A stretch of DNA of 54,350 nucleotides from Planctomycetota bacterium (GCA_020060765.1 JAGUZQ010000063.1:1-54350); one strand, 5' to 3'. Positions 25,895 to 34,984 are shown, counted from the first letter of the stretch. Notes: generated by a model not told the origin, from the sequence alone. Numbers and translations: made by a program.

Positions 25895-26672
25895 AGGTCG
25901 CCTTGTTACGGTAGGCGGCGGGGCCGATTTCGCGCCATTTCCGGAACACCCGCGAAAAATGGTGCCGGTCACAGAAGCCGGTGCGCTCGGCGATTTCCTC
26001 CAGCGTCAGTTCCGTCATCTGCAACAATAAGCACGCGTGCTCGACCCGCTTGCGCTGCAGATAGGTCTGCGGGGGCAGGCCGCACGTTTCGCCGAAACGG
26101 CGGATCAGGGAGTTCTTGTTGGTATGGGCGAACCGCGCCAGGTCTTCGTTGTGTAACGGTTCGGCGAGATGCGCCTCCAGATAGGCGTCGATCCCCGCCA
26201 GCCACGGGTCGCGCAGGCGCGAGGCCAGTTCCCCGGCGGGAAATTCCTGCAAGGCCTGCAAAGCCAGTTGCATCGCGCCTAAAGACAGCGCCAGTTTTTT
26301 TTCCTCGCCGCAATCTCCCTCCAGCCAGCCGGTCAGTTGCCGGATGCGCTCATCCATTTCCGCTGGAAGGGGGAATTCGTACACGTTCTGCCGCGCGCGG
26401 TCAAAGGGCGCGGAGACGCGAAAGTGGATGTAGAACTGGTTGATGGCTTTTTCCGATCTGGTGCGGATTCTTGTATCTGGCGGCAACAGGTAGAACCGGT
26501 CACTCCTCAAGGTATATTTCTTTTCTTCAAACAGGATGTGCGCGCCTTCGTTTTCATTCCGGTAAAAACGCCAGAACGGGGCAGGCAGGTTGTCGAATTG
26601 CCAGAGAATCCCGCGCGCCATCTTGCAGTAGATGATCTGCACCGTGGGGCAGATATATCCGATATCGTCCAT
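25893..26672 (-). CDS. AraC-family transcriptional regulator
   Basis: This 259-residue protein has an N-terminal sensor part (residues 1-150, with EKKYTLRSDRFYLLPPDTRI typical of the cupin strand region) and a C-terminal AraC DNA-binding domain. The latter shows DLARFAHTNKNSLIRRFGET, GLPPQTYLQRKRVEHA and EIAERTGFCDRHHFSRVFRK. It is divergent from the GHL6-type glycosidase gene and probably controls it. The 159-bp intergenic region contains a TGTTA-N7-TAACA palindrome. Its start could also be an internal Met at residue 18. Confidence 0.9.
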   Translation of the reverse strand: MDDIGYICPTVQIIYCKMARGILWQFDNLPAPFWRFYRNENEGAHILFEEKKYTLRSDRFYLLPPDTRIRTRSEKAINQFYIHFRVSAPFDRARQNVYEFPLPAEMDERIRQLTGWLEGDCGEEKKLALSLGAMQLALQALQEFPAGELASRLRDPWLAGIDAYLEAHLAEPLHNEDLARFAHTNKNSLIRRFGETCGLPPQTYLQRKRVEHACLLLQMTELTLEEIAERTGFCDRHHFSRVFRKWREIGPAAYRNKAT

Positions 26673-26711
26673 GCTTGAGTCCGTAAATTATGCTGATGGA
26701 TGTCCTACAGG

Positions 26712-26728
26712 TGTTAATATACATAACA
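26712..26728. promoter_or_regulatory. Palindrome between AraC gene and glycosidase gene
   Basis: TGTTA (26712-26716) and TAACA (26724-26728) form an inverted repeat with 7 bp between. It lies 39 bp upstream of the AraC start and 104 bp upstream of the glycosidase start, in an AT-rich island. It is a candidate operator. AraC proteins often prefer direct repeats, so another regulator could be involved. Confidence 0.35.
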
Positions 26729-26831
26729 AATACATTCCTGTCCATAGCGGGATACCGGGTCAGGGCATAGACTTCCAGTTAGCGGGGAGACGATGCCGCT
26801 TTCAGAAATGGTTTTTATCAGGAGAAACAAA

Positions 26832-28799
26832 ATGGAAATTCCGCTTCGTTGTTACTTTTTCGATTTTCATACCCAGCCCGCCATTCCCGATGTGGGGGCG
26901 AATTTCGAGCCGGAACTGGTGGCGAAAAGGCTGAAGGACTGCGGCGTCGGTTACGTGGTTTTTCCTGCGCGCTGCAACATGGGTATGGCTTATTACAACA
27001 CCAAAATCGGCATTCGGCATACCTCGCTCCAGTACGACCTGTTCGGGCGGTTGGTCGAGGCGTGCGGCAAGGAGGGGATCGGCCTGGGCGCTTACATTAA
27101 CGCCGGACTCAGCCACGAGGAAGCGCTGGCGCATCGCGACTGGACTATCGTTACCCCCGAAGGCTATGCCTACAAGCCTGACCGTATGGGCAATTTCTTC
27201 CGCAACATGTGCTATAATACCGGTTATGCCGACCATCTGATAGCCATGGCCGAGGAAGTTGCCCGTAATTATCCGTTGGCGGGGTTCTTTTTCGATTGCA
27301 TGGGCGCGCAGCCATGCGTCGGCGGCGAGTGCGTCAAGGAAATGAAGAAACTGGGTATGGACTGGAACGACCCCGTCGACCAGCGCGAATTCGCCCAGCA
27401 GTCGATTTACCGAATGTGCGACCGCCTGTCGAAAAAAATTCGCGCGATCAAGCCAGACCTGCAACTCTTCTTCAACGGCGTCCCCTATGCCCAGCAGCAG
27501 ACGCGCGGCACTTACCAGGAGCTGGAAGTTCTTCCCACCGGCGGCTGGGGCTACGACTGCCTGCCGGTCATGGGGCGTTACGCCCGTACCCTGCCCGCGC
27601 CTGCCGTGAACATGACCGGGCGTTTTCACCGTTCCTGGGGCGAGTTCGGCGGCATCCGCACCGAGCCGAGCCTGAAATACGACTGTCTCCACGGCATCGG
27701 CCTGGGGTTGCGCACCAACATCGGCGACCATTTCCACCCGCGCGGCGATTTCAATCACGACGTATTCAAACTGGTGGAAAAAATCTATAGCGAGTTGCGC
27801 CAGCTCGACCCCTGGGTAGAGGGAGCGGAAGGGGTGGCGGAAGTCGGCTTGGTCGTGCCTCAGCCGGGATTTATCACGTCGGAACTTGAAAAGCATACGC
27901 AGGCGCTTTTTGTCACCTACGGCGCGGCGCGGATGCTGGCGGAACTGAATTGCCAGTTCGACGTAATCACTTCCGATCAGAAATGGAAAAAATATAAAGT
28001 GCTGGTGCTGCCTGATCGCGTAATGCTGGACGCCGATGTGCGCGCCAAGGTCGAGGCGCATCTGGCGCGTGGCGGGGCTATCCTGTCTTCAGGCTTTTCC
28101 GGCATGGACGCCGAGGACGGAAAATTTGTCCTCGACGATTGGGGCGTGGATTTCGCGGGTAAAGATACGCACGACCCCGCATATATCGCCGTCGCCGAAG
28201 CAGCTCGTAAAGGGTTGCCGGAAATGCCGCTGTGCGTTTACGAGGGAGGCGTGCAACTGTCGGCGCGCAAGGGTACGGAAGAACTGGCTGCTGAAATCGC
28301 GCCATATTTCGATAAGCACTGGGACGGCGAGCACCATTTCTTCTACCTGCCGCCCGACAAGGCGACCGGTCGCCCCGCCGTGACAAAGAAGGGCAAAGTC
28401 GTACACATTGCCCATCTCGCTTTCCACGCCTATTACGAGCAGTCGTATCCGAGTATGAAGAAGCTTGTCGGCAACTTGTTGGAGATGCTGTTGCCCCAGC
28501 CGATGCTTAAAATGGAAAAATTCCCCTCCTTCGGCAAGGCTTTGCTGACCAGGCAGGACAACCGGTTCATGGCGCACCTGCTGGCTTACGTCCCGGAGCG
28601 GCGCGGGCAGGTCGATATGATCGAGGAACCGATCGAATTGCGCGGCGTGGAAGTAGGCTTGCGTTGCGACGGATTCACTCCGAAAAAAGCCTATCTCGCG
28701 CCGTCAGGCGAGGAGTTGAAGTTGCGGACCGAGGACGGTTACGCCAAGGCCACCGTGCCGACGATGTCCGGCTCGACCGTGGTGGTGTTTGAAAAATAG
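26832..28799 (+). CDS. GHL6-type glycosidase with beta-galactosidase trimerisation-like domain
   Basis: This 655-residue protein has no signal peptide. Residues 1-340 resemble the hypothetical glycoside hydrolase GHL6 TIM barrel: GVGYVVFPARCNMGMAYYNT, GLGAYINAGLSHE, YPLAGFFFDCMGAQPC, LFFNGVPYAQQQTRGTYQEL. Residues about 350-560 resemble the beta-galactosidase (GH42) trimerisation domain (VGLVVPQPG, KYKVLVLPDRVMLDADV, LARGGAILSSGFSG). A small C-terminal sandwich follows. The start at 26832 has AGGAG 8 nt upstream. Cytoplasmic action on an imported oligosaccharide is likely. The substrate is unknown, with fucosides or galactosides possible by fold. A terminator follows. Confidence 0.75.
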   Translation: MEIPLRCYFFDFHTQPAIPDVGANFEPELVAKRLKDCGVGYVVFPARCNMGMAYYNTKIGIRHTSLQYDLFGRLVEACGKEGIGLGAYINAGLSHEEALAHRDWTIVTPEGYAYKPDRMGNFFRNMCYNTGYADHLIAMAEEVARNYPLAGFFFDCMGAQPCVGGECVKEMKKLGMDWNDPVDQREFAQQSIYRMCDRLSKKIRAIKPDLQLFFNGVPYAQQQTRGTYQELEVLPTGGWGYDCLPVMGRYARTLPAPAVNMTGRFHRSWGEFGGIRTEPSLKYDCLHGIGLGLRTNIGDHFHPRGDFNHDVFKLVEKIYSELRQLDPWVEGAEGVAEVGLVVPQPGFITSELEKHTQALFVTYGAARMLAELNCQFDVITSDQKWKKYKVLVLPDRVMLDADVRAKVEAHLARGGAILSSGFSGMDAEDGKFVLDDWGVDFAGKDTHDPAYIAVAEAARKGLPEMPLCVYEGGVQLSARKGTEELAAEIAPYFDKHWDGEHHFFYLPPDKATGRPAVTKKGKVVHIAHLAFHAYYEQSYPSMKKLVGNLLEMLLPQPMLKMEKFPSFGKALLTRQDNRFMAHLLAYVPERRGQVDMIEEPIELRGVEVGLRCDGFTPKKAYLAPSGEELKLRTEDGYAKATVPTMSGSTVVVFEK

Positions 28800-28827
28800 A
28801 ATTCGCGCAATTGCCATTCAAAACTAA

Positions 28828-28855
28828 AGCCCCGACCGTGAGGTTGGGGCTTTTT
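28828..28855 (+). terminator. Rho-independent terminator after the GHL6-type gene
   Basis: AGCCCCGACC (28828-28837) pairs with GGTTGGGGCT (28842-28851), with a GTGA loop, and is followed by T at 28851-28855. It separates the glycosidase gene from the sigma-factor gene. Confidence 0.9.
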
Positions 28856-28958
28856 CATGGTTTAATTCTTGCGCGGAAAAAAATATAGGGGATAATTCAA
28901 TAATATTTTCGTAACTTCCCTGCGCTTTTCTTCCCCTAATTGCAGGAACTTTATTTTC

Positions 28959-29483
28959 ATGACTGACGAGAAAATTTCGCAGGCGCTGCTTAAAAATCGT
29001 AACTCTTTGATGGCATTCATCTTCGCGTTGACGAGAGATTACGAGGTCGCGGAAGACGTTTTCCAGGAGACTGCATTAGCGATACTCAGGGAGCAGGAAA
29101 AAGGCGGCGAAATAAGTAATTTCATGGCCTGGAGCCGCGAAATCGCCAGACGACGCGTCCTGGAATATTATCGCAAGCGAAGTAAAAATCGCTGCCTGCC
29201 GCTGGAAGAGGGAATGATTGACCAGATTGCGTTGGCCTTTGAGGAAAGCGAAGCCGAACGCGAAAACGACGGCGAAAGACTGCGGTATCTGCGGGAATGC
29301 CTGGCGGGTCTGCGCCGGGAGGCGGCGGAGCTGATCGAGATGAAGTACGGTAAAGGCTTGTCGCTGAAACAGTTGTCGGAGAAGACCGGAGCGACGGTTT
29401 CGGCGCTAAAGGTTTCGCTGTGGCGCGCGCGGCAGGCGCTGGCGCGTTGCATCGGGCGCAAACTGGAAGGGAGACAGCCATGA
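28959..29483 (+). CDS. ECF-type RNA polymerase sigma factor
   Basis: This 174-residue protein has sigma region 2 (LMAFIFALTRDYEVAEDVFQ, then FMAWSREIARRRVLEYYRKR) and sigma region 4 (REAAELIEMKYGKGLSLKQL, GATVSALKVSLWRARQAL). It fits the group of small sigma-70 proteins common in planctomycetes, verrucomicrobia and lentisphaeria. The last bases TGA overlap the ATG of the next gene (ATGA, 29480-29483), so the two products are made in a coupled way. The next gene begins with an anti-sigma-like domain, which identifies its likely partner. Target promoters are unknown. Confidence 0.93.
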   Translation: MTDEKISQALLKNRNSLMAFIFALTRDYEVAEDVFQETALAILREQEKGGEISNFMAWSREIARRRVLEYYRKRSKNRCLPLEEGMIDQIALAFEESEAERENDGERLRYLRECLAGLRREAAELIEMKYGKGLSLKQLSEKTGATVSALKVSLWRARQALARCIGRKLEGRQP

Positions 29484-30448
29484 GCGCGGGTATGTTCGAG
29501 CAGTTGCTGACCGATTTTTTTTACGGCAGCGAAACCCCGGCGCAACGTGAAAATCTTCACGCGATGCTGGCCACGAGCGCGGCTTGCCGGAAAAGTCTGG
29601 CGGAGCAGGCACGGCTGGAAATCGATTTGCGAACCCTTTTCAGCATATCCGGCACCGGCGGCCTGTCGGAAAAAGCTGACGGAGACGTGCGCCAGATCGA
29701 CTTTTACAGTCGCAGACCGCTTAAAATGTGGCGTCACCTGCCGCAGGCGGGGTTTACGCTGGTGGAACTGCTGGTGGTGATTGCGGTACTAAGCATTCTG
29801 GCAGGTCTGATGCTGCCCGCGCTGTCCAAGGCCAAGGAGCAGGCCAGGCAGGCGATGTGCATGAGCAACCTGCGGCAGCAGAATCTGGCCATGATCCAGT
29901 ATACCGGCGATTATGTCGGCTGGTATCCCGCCGCCATCAACGACACGACGCAAAAGCCGTGGGGAAGCTGGTGCTGGATGCTTTCGCCCTACTTCGGTTT
30001 CACCTGGCCGGCGACTTCGGCAAATCCTACCGCCGGTCCTGCTATTTATTATTGCCCTTCCGCGCTGAAAAAAAGTTATTACTCATGGACCAATATAATC
30101 GAACTGCTTAGTTATGGTGTCAATCGGTATACGTATGAAACCGGACTTGGTCTAGACGTTAAAGTTGGCCGATGGGAGAATCCGGGACAGATGCTGCTGA
30201 TGGGCGATCTTGAGTTTGCCCACGCCGCGATTCCTTCCGTCAAAGACGGTGACAATTATTCTTCCGTAGTCAATTGTAAAGTAGCGCAGGTCAATTCATT
30301 TGTGACTTGGAATCCCAATGCTTTTTCTTACCGCCACAATGATCAGGCAAACATTCTCTTCATGGATTCGCATATAAAACGTTGCCAGGACAGGGGCGAT
30401 GGCTTTCCTTCCGGCATTCAGCTTTATAATGGCGGGACGGTTTATTGA
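29480..30448 (+). CDS. Anti-sigma-like domain fused to a pseudopilin
   Basis: The product has 322 residues. Residues 1-55 resemble the N-terminal region of FecR-type anti-sigma factors in this phylum group: FEQLLTDFFYGSETPAQREN, then LHAMLATSAACRKSL and a helical ARLEIDLRTLF. Residues 85-322 are a pseudopilin: canonical cleavage site G91-F92 in [39 protein letters not shown], an ectodomain with several Cys, and a C-terminal RHNDQANILFMDSH (H-X9-DS). The leader before the pilin site would be 91 residues, far beyond the usual 5-30. No good internal Shine-Dalgarno precedes the only nearby Met (29726). The ATGA overlap with the sigma gene supports a sigma/anti-sigma pair. Confidence 0.85.
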   Translation: MSAGMFEQLLTDFFYGSETPAQRENLHAMLATSAACRKSLAEQARLEIDLRTLFSISGTGGLSEKADGDVRQIDFYSRRPLKMWRHLPQAGFTLVELLVVIAVLSILAGLMLPALSKAKEQARQAMCMSNLRQQNLAMIQYTGDYVGWYPAAINDTTQKPWGSWCWMLSPYFGFTWPATSANPTAGPAIYYCPSALKKSYYSWTNIIELLSYGVNRYTYETGLGLDVKVGRWENPGQMLLMGDLEFAHAAIPSVKDGDNYSSVVNCKVAQVNSFVTWNPNAFSYRHNDQANILFMDSHIKRCQDRGDGFPSGIQLYNGGTVY

Positions 30449-30526
30449 GCCTCCCCGGAAAGGGGAGAAAATTTTTCGGTCGTTGGGTGTGATTTACGTT
30501 CGCGTTTTTTTTCGAAAAGGCATTTT

Positions 30527-32059
30527 ATGTCCAAGCAGAAATGGGAAGCGATCAGATTTTCCTTTTCCGGCGCCGTGGGTGCCATGAACTGGAGCGCCGG
30601 GATCAAGATACTCGCCTATCATCAGAAACCGGACGCGGTTTCGCCTACCGGCGCGCCGCTGTTTATTGACCGGCACATCAATCCGAAAACCAGACCTTTT
30701 GCCGCGCCCCGCGTGACCCGCAACAGCCAGGGCATGGACGAGGCTCCCGATGGCGCGCACGTTTCGCTCGCCTCTTGTCCCGGCGGGGAATTGTACGACG
30801 CAAAAGACGGCTTGACCGCGCATCAGCGCGACTGGGAGTTTCTGGTCAAGGAGCGCGACCGGGTGCTGGCGGAAAAAGGCCTGTTGAAATCGAAAGACAC
30901 CTTGAAGAAACTGAAAGCGCTGGCTGATTACATCCAGTCCCGGCGCGGCGGGGAAGAGCGTTATCCCTCGCGGCATCCCGTCGATTTCCTGCTGCATTCC
31001 TCCTATTGCACCGGCGCGGCCAATACCCTGGTGGGACTGGCAACGACCATGGGTTTGCGCGGCCGGGTGTGCGGCTGCGTGGTGCACGCCATGGCCGAGG
31101 TGGAAGTGGACGGGCGCTGGCACTTTTTCGATAACACGAAATTGTCGCCGGTTACCCTTATTCCTGATCGCAGTTTCATGGAAGTATCTGCCCGTCCGGA
31201 AAAAGTTTCGGAGTTGAATAATCCCCGCGACCCCCAGGGTTTGAAGAAACGCGATTTTTACGCTGCTCTTGGCCTGCACGGCGACGATTTCAATTATTCC
31301 GGCGGCGCGTTTCTGCTGGGATCTACCAGCTGGCATTTCAACCAGGGCGGCGTTGGTCGCTATGGCCCCAGCACTTCCCAGACCCTGCTGAACGGCGCGG
31401 GCGTTGCTGTCGGGCTGGACGGCACTACCGCGCGGGGGCTTTATCCCCACGAAAAGGAAATTGTCTGCCGTGCTACCGATACTGGCGCGCTGATGCTGGC
31501 GAACAAATACTGCTGGTGGCGGTCGGGAATGAAACTGCAACAGGGGCAGAGCGTGCGCAGGCAGTTTTATCTGGGTGAAACCGGCGGCAGTAATCCTTTG
31601 CGTCACGTGGATGTGCAGGTGTTGCTGATGCCGAAGAAGGGCAAGGCGTCTACTTTCAACGCCGAAGGCTGGACGCTGGGGATAAACGGGCGCGACTATC
31701 CCCTCACCGCAGGCGGCGTGGAATGGAGCCACGAGTACCGGCAGGTTCCTGCTCCCCTGGGCGCGCGGCTGGGGTTCCTGACGCTGCCGGAGGAGTTGAT
31801 CCGCTTCCGCCTGCCTGCATCGTTGCTCAAGGCCAACAGTATGAATGTCGTCTCGTTCGGCTCAGGCACTCCGGGCAAGGAAACGGTAAACATGCTCATG
31901 TTCCCCGACCCGGTTCTGCCGCATCTGCCTGCTTTTTCGCGCGGCGTAAAAGGAAGTCTGCAGCGCGACTGGCTGATCGAGCCGGATCATGTCTGTGAAG
32001 TGACGCGGGTGCACGGCTTTGAATTCGCGGCGAAGAAACCGACGGTGATAAGAATGTAG
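30527..32059 (+). CDS. Transglutaminase-like protein
   Basis: This 510-residue protein contains a transglutaminase/cysteine-protease-like core. Cys near residue 161 in SSYCTGAANTLVGLATTMG, His near 186 in CVVHAMAEVEV and Asp near 199 in GRWHFFDN form the expected Cys-His-Asp series. There is no signal peptide or membrane helix. The C-terminal part (about 300-510) is beta-rich and unrecognised (NKYCWWRSGMKLQQGQSVRR). It starts 78 bp after the anti-sigma/pilin gene on the same strand. Protein or peptide crosslinking or hydrolysis is possible but unproven. Confidence 0.65.
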   Translation: MSKQKWEAIRFSFSGAVGAMNWSAGIKILAYHQKPDAVSPTGAPLFIDRHINPKTRPFAAPRVTRNSQGMDEAPDGAHVSLASCPGGELYDAKDGLTAHQRDWEFLVKERDRVLAEKGLLKSKDTLKKLKALADYIQSRRGGEERYPSRHPVDFLLHSSYCTGAANTLVGLATTMGLRGRVCGCVVHAMAEVEVDGRWHFFDNTKLSPVTLIPDRSFMEVSARPEKVSELNNPRDPQGLKKRDFYAALGLHGDDFNYSGGAFLLGSTSWHFNQGGVGRYGPSTSQTLLNGAGVAVGLDGTTARGLYPHEKEIVCRATDTGALMLANKYCWWRSGMKLQQGQSVRRQFYLGETGGSNPLRHVDVQVLLMPKKGKASTFNAEGWTLGINGRDYPLTAGGVEWSHEYRQVPAPLGARLGFLTLPEELIRFRLPASLLKANSMNVVSFGSGTPGKETVNMLMFPDPVLPHLPAFSRGVKGSLQRDWLIEPDHVCEVTRVHGFEFAAKKPTVIRM

Positions 32060-32128
32060 GTTCTTTGTAGTTTTCGAGGAACGCCGGCGAAACAGAGTAA
32101 TGTTGTTTTTAGGAAATATCTATCGACC

Positions 32129-32206
32129 GTCATTCCCGCGAAGGCGGGAATCCAGTGGGGAAGCCGTACGCAACACCGCTTGGATTCCCGCCTTCGCGGG
32201 AATGAC
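32129..32206. repeat. CATTCCCGC-type hairpin core
   Basis: GTCATTCCCGCGAAGGCGGG at the left is mirrored by CCCGCCTTCGCGGGAATGAC at the right, with about 40 bp between. The right flank GATTTATTGCCTAG (32214-32227) recurs in inverse orientation at 54214. It sits in the 248-bp gap between the transglutaminase-like and amidotransferase-like genes. Confidence 0.75.
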
Positions 32207-32307
32207 AGAATGCGAGATTTATTGCCTAGTCGAGCGATTTTCCCGCATTGAGATATATCGGAATTATCCCGAAATATGACGCATATCCAGAATGAAGGGC
32301 TTAACGC

Positions 32308-33342
32308 ATGTGCAATATCGCCGGATACATCGGCAACCTTCCCGCTGCGGGCGTGTTGCTGGAAATGATGGAAAAACAGGAAGGCTTTGCCGGAGGATAT
32401 TACAGCGGCATCGCCACTTTTCACGATGGCAAAATACATCATGCGAAAGTCCAGGGCGACTTCGCCTGCCTGCGCCGGGAGACCGACGCGGAGAAACTTC
32501 CCGGCGTGGTCGGCATCGCCCACTCCCGTCCCGACCTGGGAGGAGACAGCCGCTGGGCTCATCCTTTTATCAGTTACGACGGGAAAATGGCGTTACTCGC
32601 TAACGGGCACCTGGGCTATTACGAATCCTTTGCCGACCGGCAGGCGCTGCTGAACGGGCTGGCCGCGCGCGGCGTCGAGTTTCAGACCAGGGCGGAAATC
32701 ACCGACGACTATACCCAGCCGCTCCGCCTTCCGGGAGGGCAGGGGGTTCACGACACCGAATTGATGTGTCATCACCTGGCCGCGTGTATCGAGCGCGAGG
32801 GCGACGTCCTGTCGGGGTTTGCAAACGGCCTGGTTTCCAATCCCGCCGAAATCGCCGGGCTGGCGTTGCACGTCGATGCGCCGGGGGCGATTCTGGCGGC
32901 GCGGTTCAACCAGCCGCTGATCTGCGGGCGGAAAAAGGGGGAAGTCTATCTGGCTTCGACCTGCCTGGCCTTTCCGGAAAAATTGGTCTTAACCAATCCG
33001 CAGCCGACCTCTTCCGCTGCAAAAATCTGTCTGCAAGGCGCTGAAACCCTGCCGTTGCTTGTCGAGGGTGCAATAGTGGCATATTACGAGCCTTTTGCCC
33101 AAAGTCACGCCTTGATTTACCAGGAAATCATGTCTGGGAATGGCAAAACCGTGCAGGATTTGAAGAATCTGACCAAGGATTTATGGCCAGCAGATGCCTC
33201 GCCGCAGAAAGACCTGCTGGTGTACCGGATTGTGGAAAAGCTGCTGGCGGATGGGGAAATCTGTTGCAAGAATGTTCCCGCTTCCGGAAAAAACTCCCCG
33301 GATCTCCGGCCTTGCTTCAGGTTTTATCCTGCCGGCAATTGA
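32308..33342 (+). CDS. Class II glutamine amidotransferase-like protein
   Basis: This 344-residue protein begins MCNIAGYIGN, so after Met removal Cys would be the N-terminal nucleophile as in class II (Ntn) amidotransferases. Further matches are GIAHSRPDLGGDSRWAHPF, similar to the GHTRWAT region of GlmS/PurF, LLANGHLGYYESF, similar to the NG-GI/YN segment, and HDTELMCHHL, similar to DTE in GlmS. No sugar isomerase, phosphoribosyltransferase or synthetase domain follows; the rest is short and unrecognised. It may release ammonia for an unknown partner or act as an Ntn hydrolase. Confidence 0.7.
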   Translation: MCNIAGYIGNLPAAGVLLEMMEKQEGFAGGYYSGIATFHDGKIHHAKVQGDFACLRRETDAEKLPGVVGIAHSRPDLGGDSRWAHPFISYDGKMALLANGHLGYYESFADRQALLNGLAARGVEFQTRAEITDDYTQPLRLPGGQGVHDTELMCHHLAACIEREGDVLSGFANGLVSNPAEIAGLALHVDAPGAILAARFNQPLICGRKKGEVYLASTCLAFPEKLVLTNPQPTSSAAKICLQGAETLPLLVEGAIVAYYEPFAQSHALIYQEIMSGNGKTVQDLKNLTKDLWPADASPQKDLLVYRIVEKLLADGEICCKNVPASGKNSPDLRPCFRFYPAGN

Positions 33343-33535
33343 TACCTGCCTGCGTTATTTCGGCGCGAAATATTCCATTTCTGGCTTGCGGGAATAGGGA
33401 TATACTACTATTATATACAGGCATAGTTGAAAGGTGAAGTGGTTTGCGCCGCTTTCCGGCAACCTGAACATTTCCGCGCGACAGCGGCGCGGGAATGCCG
33501 TTTTTTTTATAGGTGGCATGACAGGAGCTGATTTC

Positions 33536-34984
33536 ATGGCAGCAAGTTGTTCGGCCAGCTACAGCGCGACCTTGCGCGTGAAGCTTAAAAAACGCCCCGG
33601 CGCATTCGCTATCGTCGCCGCCTGCATCGGGGAGAAGGGCGGGGATATCGGCGAGGTTCTGATCGTCGAGGAAAACCGCCAGACCGTGGTGCGGGAAATC
33701 ACCTACTCCGCCCCCAGCGCGGAATGTGAACATGCCATCGCCCGGGAGGTGGGAAACCTGCCCGGGGTGGAACTGCTCGACGTTTACGACTGCACCTTCC
33801 GCTGCCACGAAGGCGGCAAGATCAGCGTGACCAACAAGCGCGCGCTAGATTCGGTCGACGCGCTGTCCATGGCCTACACTCCCGGCGTCGCGCGCGTGTG
33901 CATGGCGATTAACGACAACCCCCGGCAGGCCTTTAACTATACTATCAAGAGCAACACCGTGGCGATTGTCAGCGACGGCACGGCGGTGCTGGGACTGGGC
34001 GACATCGGCCCGGAAGCGGCTATGCCGGTGATGGAAGGCAAGGCCATGCTGTTCCGCGAATTCGGCGGCGTGGAAGCGTTCCCCATCTGCCTGGACACGA
34101 AAGACCCGGATGAGATTATCGCCATCGTCAAGGCGCTGGCACCTACTTTCGGCGGGATCAATCTGGAGGATATTTCCGCACCCCGTTGTTTCGTCATCGA
34201 GGAAAAGCTTAAAGAGATGCTGTCGATTCCCGTATTTCACGACGATCAGCACGGCACGGCGGTGGTGGTGCTGGCGGCGTTGACCAATGCGTTGAAACTT
34301 ACCGGCAAAAAAATCGAAGACCTGAAAATGGTGGTGGTCGGTATCGGCGCGGCGGGGGTGGCGTGTTCCAAACTGCTGATGCAGGCGGGGCTGCGCAACA
34401 TCATTGGCTGCGACCGCAAGGGCGCGATTTACAAGGGTCGGATCGATAACATGAATTTCGCCAAGGAATGGTATGCGGAAAACACCAATCCAGAGTGTCT
34501 GAAAGGCGAACTGTCTGACGTGATCGCGGGCGCCGACCTGTTTCTTGGGCTATCTGGCCCGAAGATATTGTCTGTAGACGACCTCAAGAAAATGAATCCG
34601 AAGCCGATCGTGTTCGCGATGTCTAACCCCGTGCCGGAAATAATGCCGGAAGACGCCGCGCCATATGTTTCGGTCATGGCGACCGGTAGATCCGACTATC
34701 CCAACCAGATCAACAACGTGCTGGCGTTTCCGGGAATTTTCCGCGGCGCGCTGGACTGCCGCGCGAGCGCGATTACCGAAGGCATGAAGATCGCGGCGGC
34801 GGAAGCGATTGCGAGTCTGGTGCTCGAAAACGAACTCAGGCCGGATTACGTCATCCCCTCCACGTTCCATCCGGAAGTGGGGAAAAAGGTGGCGGCAGCG
34901 GTGCGGCAGGCGGCATTCGCCGACGGGGTGGCGGCGAAGTCTATCCTGCCGCTGGCGACGTTCGCGGAGACGGGGAAGTTTTAA
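33536..34984 (+). CDS. NAD-dependent malic enzyme with N-terminal ACT domain
   Basis: This 482-residue protein has an ACT-type regulatory domain at residues about 5-80 (ATLRVKLKKRPGAFAIVAAC, GDIGEVLIVEE). The malic enzyme catalytic region follows: DALSMAYTPGVARVCMAI, SDGTAVLGLGDIGPEAAMPV, Lys in MEGKAMLF, HDDQHGTAVVVLAAL and the Rossmann GIGAAGVACSKLL. It decarboxylates malate to pyruvate. I chose the start at 33536 because AGGAG is 8 nt upstream; earlier starts at 33434 or 33521 lack a fitting site. The ACT domain suggests amino-acid feedback. A phosphotransacetylase extension is absent. A long 8-bp repeat array follows the stop. Confidence 0.93.
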   Translation: MAASCSASYSATLRVKLKKRPGAFAIVAACIGEKGGDIGEVLIVEENRQTVVREITYSAPSAECEHAIAREVGNLPGVELLDVYDCTFRCHEGGKISVTNKRALDSVDALSMAYTPGVARVCMAINDNPRQAFNYTIKSNTVAIVSDGTAVLGLGDIGPEAAMPVMEGKAMLFREFGGVEAFPICLDTKDPDEIIAIVKALAPTFGGINLEDISAPRCFVIEEKLKEMLSIPVFHDDQHGTAVVVLAALTNALKLTGKKIEDLKMVVVGIGAAGVACSKLLMQAGLRNIIGCDRKGAIYKGRIDNMNFAKEWYAENTNPECLKGELSDVIAGADLFLGLSGPKILSVDDLKKMNPKPIVFAMSNPVPEIMPEDAAPYVSVMATGRSDYPNQINNVLAFPGIFRGALDCRASAITEGMKIAAAEAIASLVLENELRPDYVIPSTFHPEVGKKVAAAVRQAAFADGVAAKSILPLATFAETGKF

